Shown: positions 17,904-27,468, counted from the first letter of the stretch. The stretch: 64,000 nucleotides of DNA from Argonema galeatum A003/A1 (GCF_023333595.1 NZ_JAIQZM010000005.1:62001-126000), one strand, 5' to 3'. Numbers and translations: made by a program. The notes: generated from the letters alone by a model not told the origin.

Positions 17904-18632
17904 TTACGAAGTATAATTAATTCTATAATCATAACCTGCCTTATCATAAATCTCACTAAATAATTGCTGTAAATTAACCGTTGGCTCAATATCTTCCGAA
18001 CGCAAAGGCAGAGAAAAAGCAGGAAGATAATCTTTCAAATTAAAGGCATATAATTCAGCTTGCGGTCGATGGCTGTAGCGGCTAATTAAAACTCGATAAT
18101 CTGACTTAATATCATTTTCCAAAATCGGCATAGGTTGGAAACTTCTAATTAAATCAATTTCTACTAAATTCGTTAAACTTCCTAAAATTCGCTGACGTTT
18201 TTGGAGATAACTATCTCTTCCTTCCCCAGCACGTTTATTAACAGGGGATAAAATTTCAATGACGGTAACAACTAAACTTGTGCCTCTGTCTCTTACCTCT
18301 AAATAATTTTGTTTAATTTTTTCAGGTATTGGCACAGTAACCGTCATTGGTTGAACGGGAGATGAAACAACGGCTACAGCGATTTGAGAAGGGGATTGAT
18401 TAAGATTGGAAGATTGACGTTTGACTGCTAAATCAGGAAGACCCACTAATAGCGAATTATCACCATTAGAAGGATTAATTTCATAAATGCGCTTTTCAAT
18501 CGCAATTTCATACTTAGGACGAACTTGAGGAACTAAAGAATCTGCAAGTGCCACAATTAACCGACTATGAACTTCCGGCCAAAAATCAGGATGTTCCAAA
18601 TAAGGGTCAAAGCCTGGAAAAGGTGAAGGCAT
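17904..18632 (-). CDS. DUF4058 family protein
   Basis: 242 aa, clear DUF4058: the N-terminus MPSPFPGFDPYLEHPDFWPE is the family signature, followed by VHSRLIVALADSLVPQVRPK. A central KRAGEGRDSYLQKRQRILGS block precedes EIDLIRSF, a segment with nuclease-like charged residues. DUF4058 genes are multi-copy in cyanobacteria and often lie beside Uma2 genes, as here (Uma2 genes on both sides). No catalytic activity is established that I know of. The start is fixed by the family N-terminus. Confidence 0.82.
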   Translation of the reverse strand: MPSPFPGFDPYLEHPDFWPEVHSRLIVALADSLVPQVRPKYEIAIEKRIYEINPSNGDNSLLVGLPDLAVKRQSSNLNQSPSQIAVAVVSSPVQPMTVTVPIPEKIKQNYLEVRDRGTSLVVTVIEILSPVNKRAGEGRDSYLQKRQRILGSLTNLVEIDLIRSFQPMPILENDIKSDYRVLISRYSHRPQAELYAFNLKDYLPAFSLPLRSEDIEPTVNLQQLFSEIYDKAGYDYRINYTS

Positions 18633-18705
18633 CGATTTATCTCGAATCAGTGCAACTCTGAATTTAGTAGGATAAACTAATCATAGCAATTTTTTATTTG
18701 ACAAT

Positions 18706-19290
18706 ATGGCACAGGGGGGCGAATCGCTCATGCTCCAAGTAAAAGACAAACTTACTCTGGCAGAATTTCTGGCGATACCAGAAGGTGATGTGACTTACGA
18801 ATTAGTGGATGGTGAGGTAATACCAAAAATGTCACCCAAAAAATTTCATTCTCGCCTGACTAGGGTGCTACTTCAGTTGTTGGATGAATGGTGTGCTGGA
18901 CGAGGTGAGGTTTGTCCAGAATTAGCGATTAAATTAACTCGAAGAGGTCGAGATTGGGTACCAACGCCCGATATTCTGTACATTTCTGCCGATCGGTTTC
19001 CGCCAGACTGGGAGGAAGATGGAGCCTGTCCCGTTCCCCCAGAATTGGCGATAGAAATTATATCACCCGGACAAACTTTTGGGCAATTAGCTGCGAAAGC
19101 AAGAGATTATTTGGATGCGGGGGTGTTGCGAGTTTGGGTGGTAGATAGTCAAGCGAGAAGCATTACGGTTTTTTATCCAGATGCGCCACCGCAGACTTAT
19201 ATGGGAGATACGCCGTTAATTGATTCTCTATTTGATGGTTTAGAAATTACGGCTGAACAGGTTTTTCAATTAGCAAGAATACCAGGCTAG
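18706..19290 (+). CDS. Uma2-family (DUF820) endonuclease-like protein
   Basis: 194 aa. Typical short Uma2 protein: LTLAEFLAIPEGDVTYELVD near the N-terminus, then TPDILYISADR (acidic residue) and PPELAIEIISPGQTFGQLAA with the core Glu, then ARDYLDAGVLRVWVVD. There is no C-terminal coiled coil, in contrast to the Uma2 gene at 17061. Translation could also begin at the ATG at 18730 (MLQVKDKL), which is closer to the usual family start and has a G-rich stretch upstream; the longer form is listed. Confidence 0.82.
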   Translation: MAQGGESLMLQVKDKLTLAEFLAIPEGDVTYELVDGEVIPKMSPKKFHSRLTRVLLQLLDEWCAGRGEVCPELAIKLTRRGRDWVPTPDILYISADRFPPDWEEDGACPVPPELAIEIISPGQTFGQLAAKARDYLDAGVLRVWVVDSQARSITVFYPDAPPQTYMGDTPLIDSLFDGLEITAEQVFQLARIPG

Positions 19291-19356
19291 CCCGTATTTC
19301 TCCCCCCTCTCCTCCAGAGGAGAGGGGGGTAGGGGGGTGAGGTTCCCCTTAAATTA

Positions 19357-19899
19357 CTAATTCTGACAATAAAACCTTAAAGCCGTATTCCCATAAACTT
19401 TTTCGCGGCAAATTTCCAAGGAGGGAATCTCTTCCACATTCCATAAATCTGGACTGTGTTCAACTGCGATCTCACCGTCTTCATTTAGCAGCTGATATTG
19501 TGCGATCGTATCCAACACCGACTGATACAAATTGCTGGCGTAAGGTGGATCGAAATAAATGCGATCGAACTTCTGTCCTTCTAGCATTTTCAATCGCTGC
19601 ACAACATCCCCTCGCAACACTTCAAAAGTCTGTCCGGGTTGGACTACTTGCTGCCAGTTTTGTTGTATAATACCACAGGCGCGACTCGATTTTTCAATTC
19701 CCACTACATAACTCGCACCCCGACACAAAGCCTCCGCACCCATCGATCCTGTACCCGCGCACAAATCTAGCCACCGACAGTCTTCAATTGTGCCTTGCCA
19801 AATGTTAAAAACCGCCTCCCGCACTCGTGCTAAAGTGGGTCGGGTGGTTTGACCGGGCAAAGTTTTCAATTGCCGATTACCGTAAATTCTCAGACTCAT
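19357..19899 (-). CDS. rsmD: 16S rRNA (guanine(966)-N(2))-methyltransferase RsmD
   Basis: SAM-dependent methyltransferase that modifies G966 of 16S rRNA, 180 aa, as expected for RsmD. N-terminus MSLRIYGNRQLKTLPGQTTR with TRPTLARVREAVFNIW; SAM-binding motif WLDLCAGTGSMGAEALCRGA; catalytic motif IV DPPY in RIYFDPPYASNLY. The ATG at 19899 begins the family-typical sequence; a GTG 14 codons upstream would add a non-conserved tail. It is divergent from the LysM gene over a short spacer. Confidence 0.93.
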   Translation of the reverse strand: MSLRIYGNRQLKTLPGQTTRPTLARVREAVFNIWQGTIEDCRWLDLCAGTGSMGAEALCRGASYVVGIEKSSRACGIIQQNWQQVVQPGQTFEVLRGDVVQRLKMLEGQKFDRIYFDPPYASNLYQSVLDTIAQYQLLNEDGEIAVEHSPDLWNVEEIPSLEICREKVYGNTALRFYCQN

Positions 19900-19993
19900 A
19901 ACAGAAACGAAAAAAATATTAATATTTGCTGCCAACTTCACAAGCTTAAATATCTTATTGGTTAGTCCATCACAAATCGGGAAAAACTTATTT

Positions 19994-20314
19994 ATGACTC
20001 AGACATACATTGTCAAAAAAGGAGACACTCTGGCGCAGATAGCCGAAATGTTCTACGGAACTCGTAATTGGAAACCAATTTACGAGGCGAATCGTAAATT
20101 GATTGGGCTTGATACCAATACAATTGTTCCCGATCAACAACTTGTCATTCCCGACTTATACACTGTTCAAACTGGAGACACTTTGACGCGGATAGCCAAG
20201 AGTTACTACGGAAATCCATTCGATTGGCCTCGAATTTACCGAGCAAATCGCGATGTAATTGGGGAAAATCCTCGCCAAATTATTCCCGGTCAACTACTTG
20301 TAATTCCCTATTAG
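19994..20314 (+). CDS. Small protein with two LysM domains
   Basis: 106 aa consisting almost only of two LysM modules, each starting Y.V..GDTL..IA: YIVKKGDTLAQIAEMFYG (residues 4-21) and YTVQTGDTLTRIAKSYYG (about 57-74), both with YxANR later and ending in (P)D/GQ.LVIP. LysM binds peptidoglycan or chitin-like glycans. No signal peptide is visible, so its route to the cell wall is unclear; YgaU-like intracellular LysM proteins are an alternative. ATG at 19994 preferred to an upstream TTG. Confidence 0.85.
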   Translation: MTQTYIVKKGDTLAQIAEMFYGTRNWKPIYEANRKLIGLDTNTIVPDQQLVIPDLYTVQTGDTLTRIAKSYYGNPFDWPRIYRANRDVIGENPRQIIPGQLLVIPY

Positions 20315-20367
20315 AAACCATTGCTAGAACACCGATTCAGTAATACTTCCTGATGCCTTTTTAGCTT

Positions 20368-20440
20368 GTAGGGGCGAAGCATTCGGGTATAAAATATATC
20401 GCTCTACCCTATATTTTCTGCCCGAATGCTTCGCCCCTAC
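20368..20440. repeat. Inverted repeat with 20-bp arms
   Basis: GTAGGGGCGAAGCATTCGGG at 20368-20387 is the exact reverse complement of 20421-20440. The inner part is AT-rich with partial symmetry (TATAAAATAT / ATATTTTCT). It lies between the convergent LysM and hisH genes. A dispersed repeat is more likely than a terminator, since no T-run is attached. Confidence 0.85.
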
Positions 20441-20469
20441 GATTACTATTTCTACTCCTGCTATTTTCG

Positions 20470-21105
20470 CTAGACGAGAACAGGACTTTGTACTTGTGCC
20501 ACGAAATTTGACAGAATTTGTAACCCAGTAGTAGAAGATTTTTCAGGGTGAAATTGAACTGCCATTAAGTTATTTCGGGCAATTGCAGCTGTCACTTTTT
20601 GACTGCCGTGGGTCACAGTAGCGGCACAAATTTTGGGGTCAACTGGATCAACATAGTAGGAATGGACGAAATAAACCCAAGACTCAGAAGACAAACCTTG
20701 CCAAAGTGACACTTTTGGTTGGGTAAACTCCAGTTGATTCCAACCCATGTGGGGAATTGTCAGTCCGGGTTCGGGACGAAACCGCCGCACAATACCGGGA
20801 ATAATACCTAGACCTGGTTCGTTGCCTTCTTCGCTACGATCGAATAAAATTTGCAGACCCAGGCAAATCCCTAAGAATGGTTTGCCGGAAGCTAGAGCCT
20901 GTTTGATTGGTTCGACTAAGCCGCGCGATCGCAATTGTTGCACAGCTGGGTCGAAAGATCCCACTCCCGGCAACACCACTGCATCCGCCTGCGCGATATC
21001 TGTTGGAGAATCAGTTATCTTAGGGATTGCACCAGCTTTCTCCAACCCTTTGCAGACTGAGTGCAGATTCCCCATGTCGTAATCTACAACAGCGATAAGT
21101 GACAT
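20470..21105 (-). CDS. hisH: Imidazole glycerol phosphate synthase subunit HisH
   Basis: Glutaminase subunit that supplies ammonia to HisF in histidine biosynthesis, 211 aa. N-terminus IAVVDYDMGNLHSVCKGLEK; oxyanion strand VLPGVGSFDPA; nucleophile Cys in GKPFLGICLGLQILF; His and Glu of the triad in VQFHPEKSS. All catalytic residues are present and the length is standard. It stands alone here, as his genes usually do in cyanobacteria. The ATG at 21105 has a purine-rich AAGGGGAATGG upstream on its strand. Confidence 0.95.
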   Translation of the reverse strand: MSLIAVVDYDMGNLHSVCKGLEKAGAIPKITDSPTDIAQADAVVLPGVGSFDPAVQQLRSRGLVEPIKQALASGKPFLGICLGLQILFDRSEEGNEPGLGIIPGIVRRFRPEPGLTIPHMGWNQLEFTQPKVSLWQGLSSESWVYFVHSYYVDPVDPKICAATVTHGSQKVTAAIARNNLMAVQFHPEKSSTTGLQILSNFVAQVQSPVLV

Positions 21106-21156
21106 CGATCCATTCCCCTTATTGAGTCTTGATGACTGTCTCCATTTTAGTTGTAT

Positions 21157-21690
21157 ATGACTAAAAAAATCCTGCTGACATCATTTACCACCTGGCAACC
21201 TCATCAAAAGTCTAATTCATCTGATGATTTATTGATAGAACTTGCCAAAAGTACAGATAGGAATCCTCCCGCTGCCACATCGCCATCTTTAAGTTTTTTG
21301 AGGCAATTGCCCGTTGATGTTCAGCAAGCAAGCAGTCGTGCGATCGCCCAAATAGACTCACTCAATCCCGATATTATCATCTGCTGTGGCATGGCAGAGG
21401 GACGCCAACAACTCACCGTGGAATCTAATGCTACCTCTGAAAATCATGTAATTAAAACTTGGGTCAATCTCGATAAATTAATTGCCGATTTAAAGGTAAC
21501 ACAGATTAGTCACGACGCTGGTAAATTCGTCTGTGAAGGACTTTATTATTCAATCTTGAAATACTTGCGCGATCGCCAACTCAACAGCCGCTGCATCTTT
21601 GTCCATATCCCGATTATAACTCCAGATAATGTAGCTGATATTAAGACAGATTTTTCACAAATCATCGACAGGTTAGCGCTTTTAAACTGA
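21157..21690 (+). CDS. Pyroglutamyl-peptidase I-like (C15) protein
   Basis: 177 aa, homologous to peptidase C15 (pyrrolidone-carboxyl peptidase). Recognisable are KKILLTSFTTWQPHQKSNSS (family: G(F/W).P), the Glu motif IICCGMAEGRQQL, the Cys motif GKFVCEGLYYSIL and the His motif CIFVHIPII. Catalytic Glu, Cys and His are therefore kept. The protein is shorter than the usual ~215 aa, and parts between the Glu and Cys motifs look condensed, so its substrate may differ. The ATG at 21157 follows 51 bp after the divergent hisH start. Removal of N-terminal pyroglutamate is the family activity; activity here is inference. Confidence 0.72.
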   Translation: MTKKILLTSFTTWQPHQKSNSSDDLLIELAKSTDRNPPAATSPSLSFLRQLPVDVQQASSRAIAQIDSLNPDIIICCGMAEGRQQLTVESNATSENHVIKTWVNLDKLIADLKVTQISHDAGKFVCEGLYYSILKYLRDRQLNSRCIFVHIPIITPDNVADIKTDFSQIIDRLALLN

Positions 21691-21869
21691 AGTCTCACGC
21701 CCATTTAAAGTTTCTCAAGTTGGTTGAAGTAAACTGAGTGTTAAAGCTTTCAAATTTCAGATTTCAGATTTGCTAATTAACTCTGCAGGCTGGGCCAAAG
21801 CGCTACATTGCGAACCCTTAACCAAAAATTTGAAATTTGAAATCTACGATCTGAAATTATCAGTAAATT

Positions 21870-23207
21870 CTATTTTCCAAACCCTTTGACTTCCTTCTTT
21901 TGCGCTTTGGGTTTAGACTTAGATTTGTTGACTTCTGCTACAGCTTCTTGAAACAGATTGTGCAAATGTTCGGGAACACTCGCAATTTCTGGTAATTCTG
22001 GTTCCAGTGGTTTATTAAATTCTTGAAGCAAACTGTCTAAATTGCTTTCCAGACTAAAATTCGGACGCACTAAAACTCCTTCCAACACCTTTGCCAACTG
22101 AACTGGGTACTGTTCCGCTAACCGATGCCAAATGAAAACATTAATTGTAGGTTCTTCTAAGTAGTGGCGAATTAGTTTTTCAGCATTAGGGATACTTTGC
22201 CAATCTTCTGCTTCTAAAATTGCCTTAAACTTAATATAAGTTGGCAGAAACATCTGTCCCCAGCGGGGATGAGCGAGAACTGTCACCTGTTCGGCTTTTT
22301 TTAGATTGTCAGGCAACTCAACTTGGGGCATCATCATTTTGGTGTTTCCCTTGCTGCTAAATAATTGGGAAACTGTTTTTGAATCTGCACCTGCTTCTTT
22401 TGCCGCCGCTTTTATTTCCTCTTCTGAAATGCCAGCTTCTTCAGCTATTTCTTCTAGCGATTTAGAATCATCAATACCTGCTGCTGCAAGCCGTCGCTTA
22501 GTCATTACTTCTTGAAATTCGCTCAGCTTTTTGTTTAGCTGATAACCCGGCATAATCACTTCATCGCTGCCGAAAAAGTCAACAAAGTCATTGTGAAATT
22601 GTTCGACAGACTGCCACGCTTGCTCTAGCAAATCTGGGGCATCGCTGTAAAGATCTTTTTTGTGGTTCTGCTTAAAGTTACCAATTGCTACTGCCAATTT
22701 AGGTTTGCCTAAATTACCCATTGGCGAACATGGGCCAGAAAACATCCAGTAGCTATCGGTAACGGGAGAAATGCGGGTGAGTAAAATTTCTCCTAATTTA
22801 AACGAAGCCATTTCCTCTAGCGTGCGGGGGTCGTTTGGTTTCACAATATAATTCTTGGCTGTAAGCCAGTTTATCAGATCAAAGCCATCTGGTAGAATTT
22901 GGGTAACGGCAAATAAGCCAGTGAAGCTGCGTCGCCAGTTGTTGAGAAGAGTGCGATCGCTCTCTGATAGTTCTGGCTGACTTTGCAAAAACAAATCCAG
23001 CGGTGTCTGATCTCCGACTTTCCCCTCGGTCAGAAAAGTATCAATTAGGAGGTTTTTCTCGTAAGCAGCATCATAGCGATTGTCTTGAGAACGTGCATTG
23101 GCGGCAAAGTAAGACTCCAGCGCTACCGCCAAGTCTCCTTCAGCCTCTAGGACAAATTCGATTAAATCTTGTTTGAGTTGGCGCGATCGATCCAAAATGG
23201 CATCCAC
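21870..23207 (-). CDS. Conserved cyanobacterial protein of unknown function
   Basis: 445 aa with no domain I can name. It is soluble, largely helical and acidic in the N-terminal half (LIEFVLEAEGDLAVALESYF). A distinctive block SYWMFSGPCSPMGNLGKPKL lies near 170-190. A Glu/Ala-rich helical hairpin, EEIAEEAGISEEEIKAAAKE, lies near 255-275, and a Lys-rich tail (KSKSKPKAQKKEVKGFGK) ends the protein. No signal peptide or membrane segment. Codon use and full-length frame indicate a real gene. Single transcription unit, followed downstream by a short AAATTTGAAATC-type repeat. Confidence 0.8.
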   Translation of the reverse strand: MDAILDRSRQLKQDLIEFVLEAEGDLAVALESYFAANARSQDNRYDAAYEKNLLIDTFLTEGKVGDQTPLDLFLQSQPELSESDRTLLNNWRRSFTGLFAVTQILPDGFDLINWLTAKNYIVKPNDPRTLEEMASFKLGEILLTRISPVTDSYWMFSGPCSPMGNLGKPKLAVAIGNFKQNHKKDLYSDAPDLLEQAWQSVEQFHNDFVDFFGSDEVIMPGYQLNKKLSEFQEVMTKRRLAAAGIDDSKSLEEIAEEAGISEEEIKAAAKEAGADSKTVSQLFSSKGNTKMMMPQVELPDNLKKAEQVTVLAHPRWGQMFLPTYIKFKAILEAEDWQSIPNAEKLIRHYLEEPTINVFIWHRLAEQYPVQLAKVLEGVLVRPNFSLESNLDSLLQEFNKPLEPELPEIASVPEHLHNLFQEAVAEVNKSKSKPKAQKKEVKGFGK

Positions 23208-23608
23208 AAGCTGACCTCTCGGTTACAATCTTTTATATTAAGGCAAAGACAAGGCGATCGATCGTACATACCCGCTGATTTCCGCAGCTTTCCAATTTTT
23301 TAGTATAGATGATGATTCTTTCTACCACCTCGCGGTAGATTTATCTGAATTATCCTGAGTTTGCCCCAGATATCTACGCTGCATGGCATGGAGTTGGTTT
23401 TGGAAGTGTGGCTCTTCCGTATTTACTATGCTATTTGAGCAGAGGCGCAGAGGCGCAGAGGAATAAAAATGTGATTTTTTTGAACAAAAGCATAACAACT
23501 CCGAAAGAGGCGTTTGTTCATCCTGCTTATGGTAAAAAAGTACAAGAACGACTCTCATTCGCGGCTTGCGCGTACTCTCGCCTGCTTTATTCATCAGCGA
23601 ATCTTTAT
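23208..23608. other. Gap upstream of ldh with GCAGAGGC repeats
   Basis: An open frame continuous with ldh extends back to 23408, but it runs through the short tandem GAGGCGCAGAGGCGCAGAGG (23442-23461) and lacks homology to LDH N-termini, so I treat it as non-coding. The rest holds no recognisable gene. Confidence 0.6.
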
Positions 23609-24607
23609 ATGTTTGAACATTTGTTTTCAGCTTTATCTGAAGTTAATCAAGACTCGGCAACGATTCGCCGTCCCCGCAAAGGCGTCATCATAGGCGCGGG
23701 TCAGGTGGGTATGGCTTGTGCTTACTCGATGCTGATTCAACACACCTTGGATGAAATGGTAATCGTCGATGTCAATCGCGAAAAGCTAGAAGGGGAGGTG
23801 ATGGACTTAGTACACGGACTTCCCTTTGTTGAACCTAGTATAGTGCGATCGGGTACTTTGGCAGATGGTAGCGATGCCGATATCGTCATTATCACTGCTG
23901 GCGCAAAGCAAAGACCGGGCGAAACCCGTTTGGATTTGGTACAGCGCAATGTAGAAGTGTTTAAAGGTTTGATTTCGGAAGTAGTAAAGTGTTGTCCCAG
24001 CGCCATTTTGCTGATTGTCACCAATCCGGTGGACATCATGACTTATGTGACTTGGCGACTATCTGGATTGCCCAGTTCCAGTGTAATTGGTTCTGGTACG
24101 GTGCTGGATACGGCTCGTTTTCGCTATCTTTTGGCGGAAAAGTTACAGCTTGACCCCCGCAGTTTGCACGCCTATATTATTGGCGAACACGGGGACAGTG
24201 AGGTGGCTGTTTGGAGTAAAGTGAATGTCGCTGGAATGCAGTTATTTGATGGAAGTTTTGACAATAGCACATCTGATGATAATAAGCAACTAGAAGAAGT
24301 TTTTGCACAGGTTAAAAATGCAGCTTACGAAATTATCCAGCGCAAAGGTGCCACCAGTTATGCGATCGGTCTTGGTGTAACGCAAATTGTGCAAGCTATT
24401 TTACGCAATCAAAACCGGGTTTTGACTGTCAGCACCTTAATTAATGGCTTACACGGGATTCAAGATGTCTGCTTGAGTCTGCCTGCGGTGGTTAATCGTC
24501 AGGGAGTGACTAGGGTTTTGAATATGTCTCTTACCCCAAAAGAGGAACAGCAGCTGTTACACTCTAGCCAAGTTCTGCGCGAAACGATCGCAAAACTCAA
24601 TTTATAA
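23609..24607 (+). CDS. ldh: L-lactate dehydrogenase
   Basis: NAD-dependent L-lactate dehydrogenase, 332 aa, converting pyruvate to L-lactate in fermentation. NAD-binding [14 protein letters not shown] (near 31); the substrate loop [18 protein letters not shown] carries Gln at the specificity position (Arg would mark malate dehydrogenase) and the catalytic-loop Arg; [22 protein letters not shown]; and the catalytic His in [14 protein letters not shown]. Start at ATG 23609 (MFEHLFSAL) gives a typical length. Fermentative LDH suits a mat-forming cyanobacterium exposed to dark anoxia. Confidence 0.93.
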   Translation: MFEHLFSALSEVNQDSATIRRPRKGVIIGAGQVGMACAYSMLIQHTLDEMVIVDVNREKLEGEVMDLVHGLPFVEPSIVRSGTLADGSDADIVIITAGAKQRPGETRLDLVQRNVEVFKGLISEVVKCCPSAILLIVTNPVDIMTYVTWRLSGLPSSSVIGSGTVLDTARFRYLLAEKLQLDPRSLHAYIIGEHGDSEVAVWSKVNVAGMQLFDGSFDNSTSDDNKQLEEVFAQVKNAAYEIIQRKGATSYAIGLGVTQIVQAILRNQNRVLTVSTLINGLHGIQDVCLSLPAVVNRQGVTRVLNMSLTPKEEQQLLHSSQVLRETIAKLNL

Positions 24608-24793
24608 TATCTCCAGTTTGTTTTATGGTGTGTGGTTCGTGGTAAAGATTAGACTTCTTGCCAAAATATGAATCTCTGATTTTTTACCGCAGATGAAAGC
24701 AGATAAACGCGGATAAACGCAGATGAATCGGATGAAGTATATTGACTTTGGCAATCTTGTCTATTGTTTTTCATGAACTGCGAACCATCTATT

Positions 24794-26335
24794 ATGCGTG
24801 TTCACACTGTTGCAATTTTGACTGTGGCGACTCTGGCTATTTGGGAAACTCAGGAGGCTCTAGCCAATTCCCCATCTCCTGTCCCGCAATTGGCTACCCA
24901 TGTTTTAGCACCAATGTCTGTGGAAGCAATAGCACCTGAAGTTCTCGGTAGCACTTCCACAAATGCCAACGATTTATTGCCAAACACGGATGAGGAATTA
25001 CTGATTGGTGAAACAAATGATTCTTTCCCACTCCCCAATCCCCAATCCCCAGTTGTCAGAGATATCCAGATTCGCTTTGTCGATCGCAAAGGTGAACCAA
25101 TTGAGGGACGCACTCGCAAAGATTATCTTTTGGGCGAATTACGACTCAAACCGGGTCAGGTATTCCGCGAAAGGTTACTTGAGTCAGACTTGCGGCGACT
25201 TAGGCGATCGGAGTTCATTGACAAAGTTGATGTTTCTCTACAATCAGACAGTGATGGCGTTACCATCATCTACGACATCAAGGAGCGTCGCTACCCTTCT
25301 GTAAATTACGGTCTTGGCTATAACGATGATATAGGAGTCTACGGTACTGTAGGCTATCGAGACGCAAATATAGGCGGGATCAACCAACAACTGGGTGGTA
25401 AGTTACAGATTAGCCGCCAAGATGCCCAATTTGATGTAGAGTTCGCCGACCCTTATCGCGCCAGCGAATCAAACCGCTTAGGATATAGCGTTCGCGCTTT
25501 TCGCCGTCGCAATTTTTCCCGTACCTTTGGTGATGAGATCGATTTGCTCAACGACGACGATCCACGGGAGGGAAGATTTGGCGGTTCAGTGGCGCTTTTG
25601 CGGTCTTTTGATGACTGGGATGGGGCGCTGGGTTTGAATTACACCCGGATTAGTATTCGCGATGCCAATTGGCGCGTTTCGCCAGTGGATGAATTTGGCA
25701 ATCCCTTATCTCTTAGCGGTAAGGGGATTGATGATTTGGTGACGGTATCTTTTGCGGTGAGTAGAGATAGACGCTCTAGCCGTTCCTATCCGACTCAAGG
25801 TTCTATCCTTACTTTTAGCACCGAACAGTCGATTCCGATTGGATTGGGCAATGTTTTAATCAACCGACTGCGGGCTAACTATATCCAGTATGTGCCGATC
25901 GACTTAATCGGCAGAGGTAAACCAGCAAAAAATCCCGAATTGACAGAAATGCTCGCTTTTAATTTACAGGCTGGCACGATATTTGGCGAATTTCCACCCG
26001 CTGAAGCCTTTAATCTGGGTGGTTTTAATTCTGTACGCGGATACGGAGGGGGTGCAGTCGGTAGCGGTCGCAGTTATGTGTTGGGTTCTGTAGAATATCG
26101 TTTTCCGATCGTTTGGCGGGTGGGAGGAGTTGTCTTTGCTGATTTCGCCTCGGATTTGGGATCTGGCGATACGGTGGTTGGGGAACCCGGTGTAATACGG
26201 GATAAACCAGGAAGCGGTTTTGGTTACGGACTGGGATTGCGAGTGCGATCGCCCTTGGGGCTAATTCGGGCCGACTTTGGGTTGAGCGATCGCGGCGAGG
26301 CCCGATTGGAAATCACTACGGGTCAGCGGTTTTGA
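24794..26335 (+). CDS. Omp85/BamA-like outer-membrane protein with one POTRA domain
   Basis: 513 aa from the ATG at 24794 (an ATG at 24773 is also possible). Signal peptide MRVHTVAILTVATLAIW with an ALA-like cleavage site. A low-complexity linker precedes one POTRA-like domain (about 85-165: VVRDIQIRFVDRKGEPIEGR; LLESDLRRLRRSEFIDKVDV). A surface-antigen beta-barrel follows, with VNYGLGYNDDIG, the conserved NLGGFNSVRGYGGG (VRGY/F motif of Omp85 lid loop) and a C-terminal strand ending LEITTGQRF, the Phe-terminated assembly signal. Full Omp85 of cyanobacteria has three POTRA domains, so this is a short paralogue, perhaps of TamA/ShlB type. It acts in outer-membrane protein insertion or secretion. 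Confidence 0.85.
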   Translation: MRVHTVAILTVATLAIWETQEALANSPSPVPQLATHVLAPMSVEAIAPEVLGSTSTNANDLLPNTDEELLIGETNDSFPLPNPQSPVVRDIQIRFVDRKGEPIEGRTRKDYLLGELRLKPGQVFRERLLESDLRRLRRSEFIDKVDVSLQSDSDGVTIIYDIKERRYPSVNYGLGYNDDIGVYGTVGYRDANIGGINQQLGGKLQISRQDAQFDVEFADPYRASESNRLGYSVRAFRRRNFSRTFGDEIDLLNDDDPREGRFGGSVALLRSFDDWDGALGLNYTRISIRDANWRVSPVDEFGNPLSLSGKGIDDLVTVSFAVSRDRRSSRSYPTQGSILTFSTEQSIPIGLGNVLINRLRANYIQYVPIDLIGRGKPAKNPELTEMLAFNLQAGTIFGEFPPAEAFNLGGFNSVRGYGGGAVGSGRSYVLGSVEYRFPIVWRVGGVVFADFASDLGSGDTVVGEPGVIRDKPGSGFGYGLGLRVRSPLGLIRADFGLSDRGEARLEITTGQRF

Positions 26336-26631
26336 TCGGAATGGCTAGGAAAGGTGGCGCGATATGCCATCCGGCACGAAGATCGATCGCACTTTCAGTC
26401 CTTGACAGATATCACTTGATGTTGTTCTCCCCTTACAAAAAAGGCATGAAGAATAGTTTATCTTCTTGCTCCGATGAACTTTTGTAAACGTCAGAACTCA
26501 TTCTGCGATTAGGCTACCCCTCGTTGCTTAAAATATGAGCTTAACTGAACCGTTGAGAAATCTCCCGGCAGTCTTAGCGGTGGGTACTTCAAGTTCTTCT
26601 GTAGTTTCTCAAACAAACAGGAATAATAAAT

Positions 26632-27138
26632 ATGGCCGATCCCAGAGATGCAGAGCTTATCAAACCCTATAACGGTGACCCGTTTGTCGGTCATCTTTCA
26701 ACCCCAATTAGCGATTCTGATTTTACCAGGGCTTTCATCGGTAATCTGCCAGCTTACCGCAAAGGGCTATCTCCCATCCTGCGCGGATTGGAAATTGGCA
26801 TGGCTCACGGCTATTTTATAATTGGCCCCTGGGTTAAGTTGGGTCCATTACGCGATTATGCAGAGGCTTCCAATCTAGGCGGATTGATTTCAGGTGTGGC
26901 TTTGATTCTAATCGCGACTGCCTGTATGTCCGTTTACGGCATCGCCTCTTTCCAAGACGAAAAGAGTATACCCAGCTCGAATCCTCAAGCTCCCGATCAA
27001 TGGAAAACCGCTGACGGCTGGAGCCAAGTGACAGCTGGTTTCTTCGTAGGTGGAATGGGAGGCGCTTTCGTTGCCTACTTCCTACTAGAAAATTTCGGTA
27101 TCGTAGATGCGATTTTCCGTGGTGTAGTTCATCACTAA
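26632..27138 (+). CDS. psaL: Photosystem I reaction centre subunit XI (PsaL)
   Basis: 168 aa. PsaL holds photosystem I trimers together and binds chlorophyll. N-terminus with IKPYNGDPFVGHLSTPISDS; first membrane helix region GLSPILRGLEIGMAHGYFI; GPWVKLGPLRDY; second GLISGVALILIATACMSVYG; third helix WSQVTAGFFVGGMGGAFVAY. The ATG at 26632 sits in AATAAATATGG. psaI follows after 115 bp, as in other cyanobacteria. Confidence 0.97.
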   Translation: MADPRDAELIKPYNGDPFVGHLSTPISDSDFTRAFIGNLPAYRKGLSPILRGLEIGMAHGYFIIGPWVKLGPLRDYAEASNLGGLISGVALILIATACMSVYGIASFQDEKSIPSSNPQAPDQWKTADGWSQVTAGFFVGGMGGAFVAYFLLENFGIVDAIFRGVVHH

Positions 27139-27253
27139 ACCCTTTTTAACCAAGATCCCCCACTATATCGGTACTACGATTAGTGGTGGGTACTTCAAAG
27201 CAGCACATCTCTTAAAATAGCCGCAGTACTTTACCCTTTTTGGAGATTTTGAC

Positions 27254-27373
27254 ATGACAGGTTCATACGCAGCTTCTTTCTTGCCCTGGATTCTCATACC
27301 CGTAATTACCTGGCTGTTGCCTACGATCGTTATGGGTCTGTTATTTATCTACATCGAAAGCGATGCTGCTTAA
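27254..27373 (+). CDS. psaI: Photosystem I reaction centre subunit VIII (PsaI)
   Basis: A 39-aa single-span membrane protein: [20 protein letters not shown] continues as [19 protein letters not shown]. The FLPWILIPV...LP.I.MGLLF.YIE pattern is characteristic of PsaI, which sits beside PsaL in photosystem I. It is too short for ordinary ORF cut-offs. TTTGGAGATTTTGAC provides a GGAG ribosome site 9-12 bp before the ATG. A rho-independent terminator follows at 27431. Confidence 0.95.
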   Translation: MTGSYAASFLPWILIPVITWLLPTIVMGLLFIYIESDAA

Positions 27374-27430
27374 TAGCAGTTTTGTTTTAAAGCCTATCCA
27401 AGTAGGCTAAAGTTCACCTCTAAATTCCCA

Positions 27431-27462
27431 AAATCCCTTACCTGCGGGTAAGGGATTTTTTT
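27431..27462 (+). terminator. Rho-independent terminator of psaL-psaI
   Basis: Stem AAATCCCTTACC / GGTAAGGGATTT (27431-27442 and 27447-27458) with loop TGCG and a run of T residues extending to 27462. Confidence 0.88.
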
Positions 27463-27468
27463 CGTTTC

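Noticed and set aside
23408..23608. N-terminal extension of L-lactate dehydrogenase
   Set aside because: The extension is encoded by GCAGAGGC repeats and does not resemble LDH; the ATG at 23609 gives the normal length.
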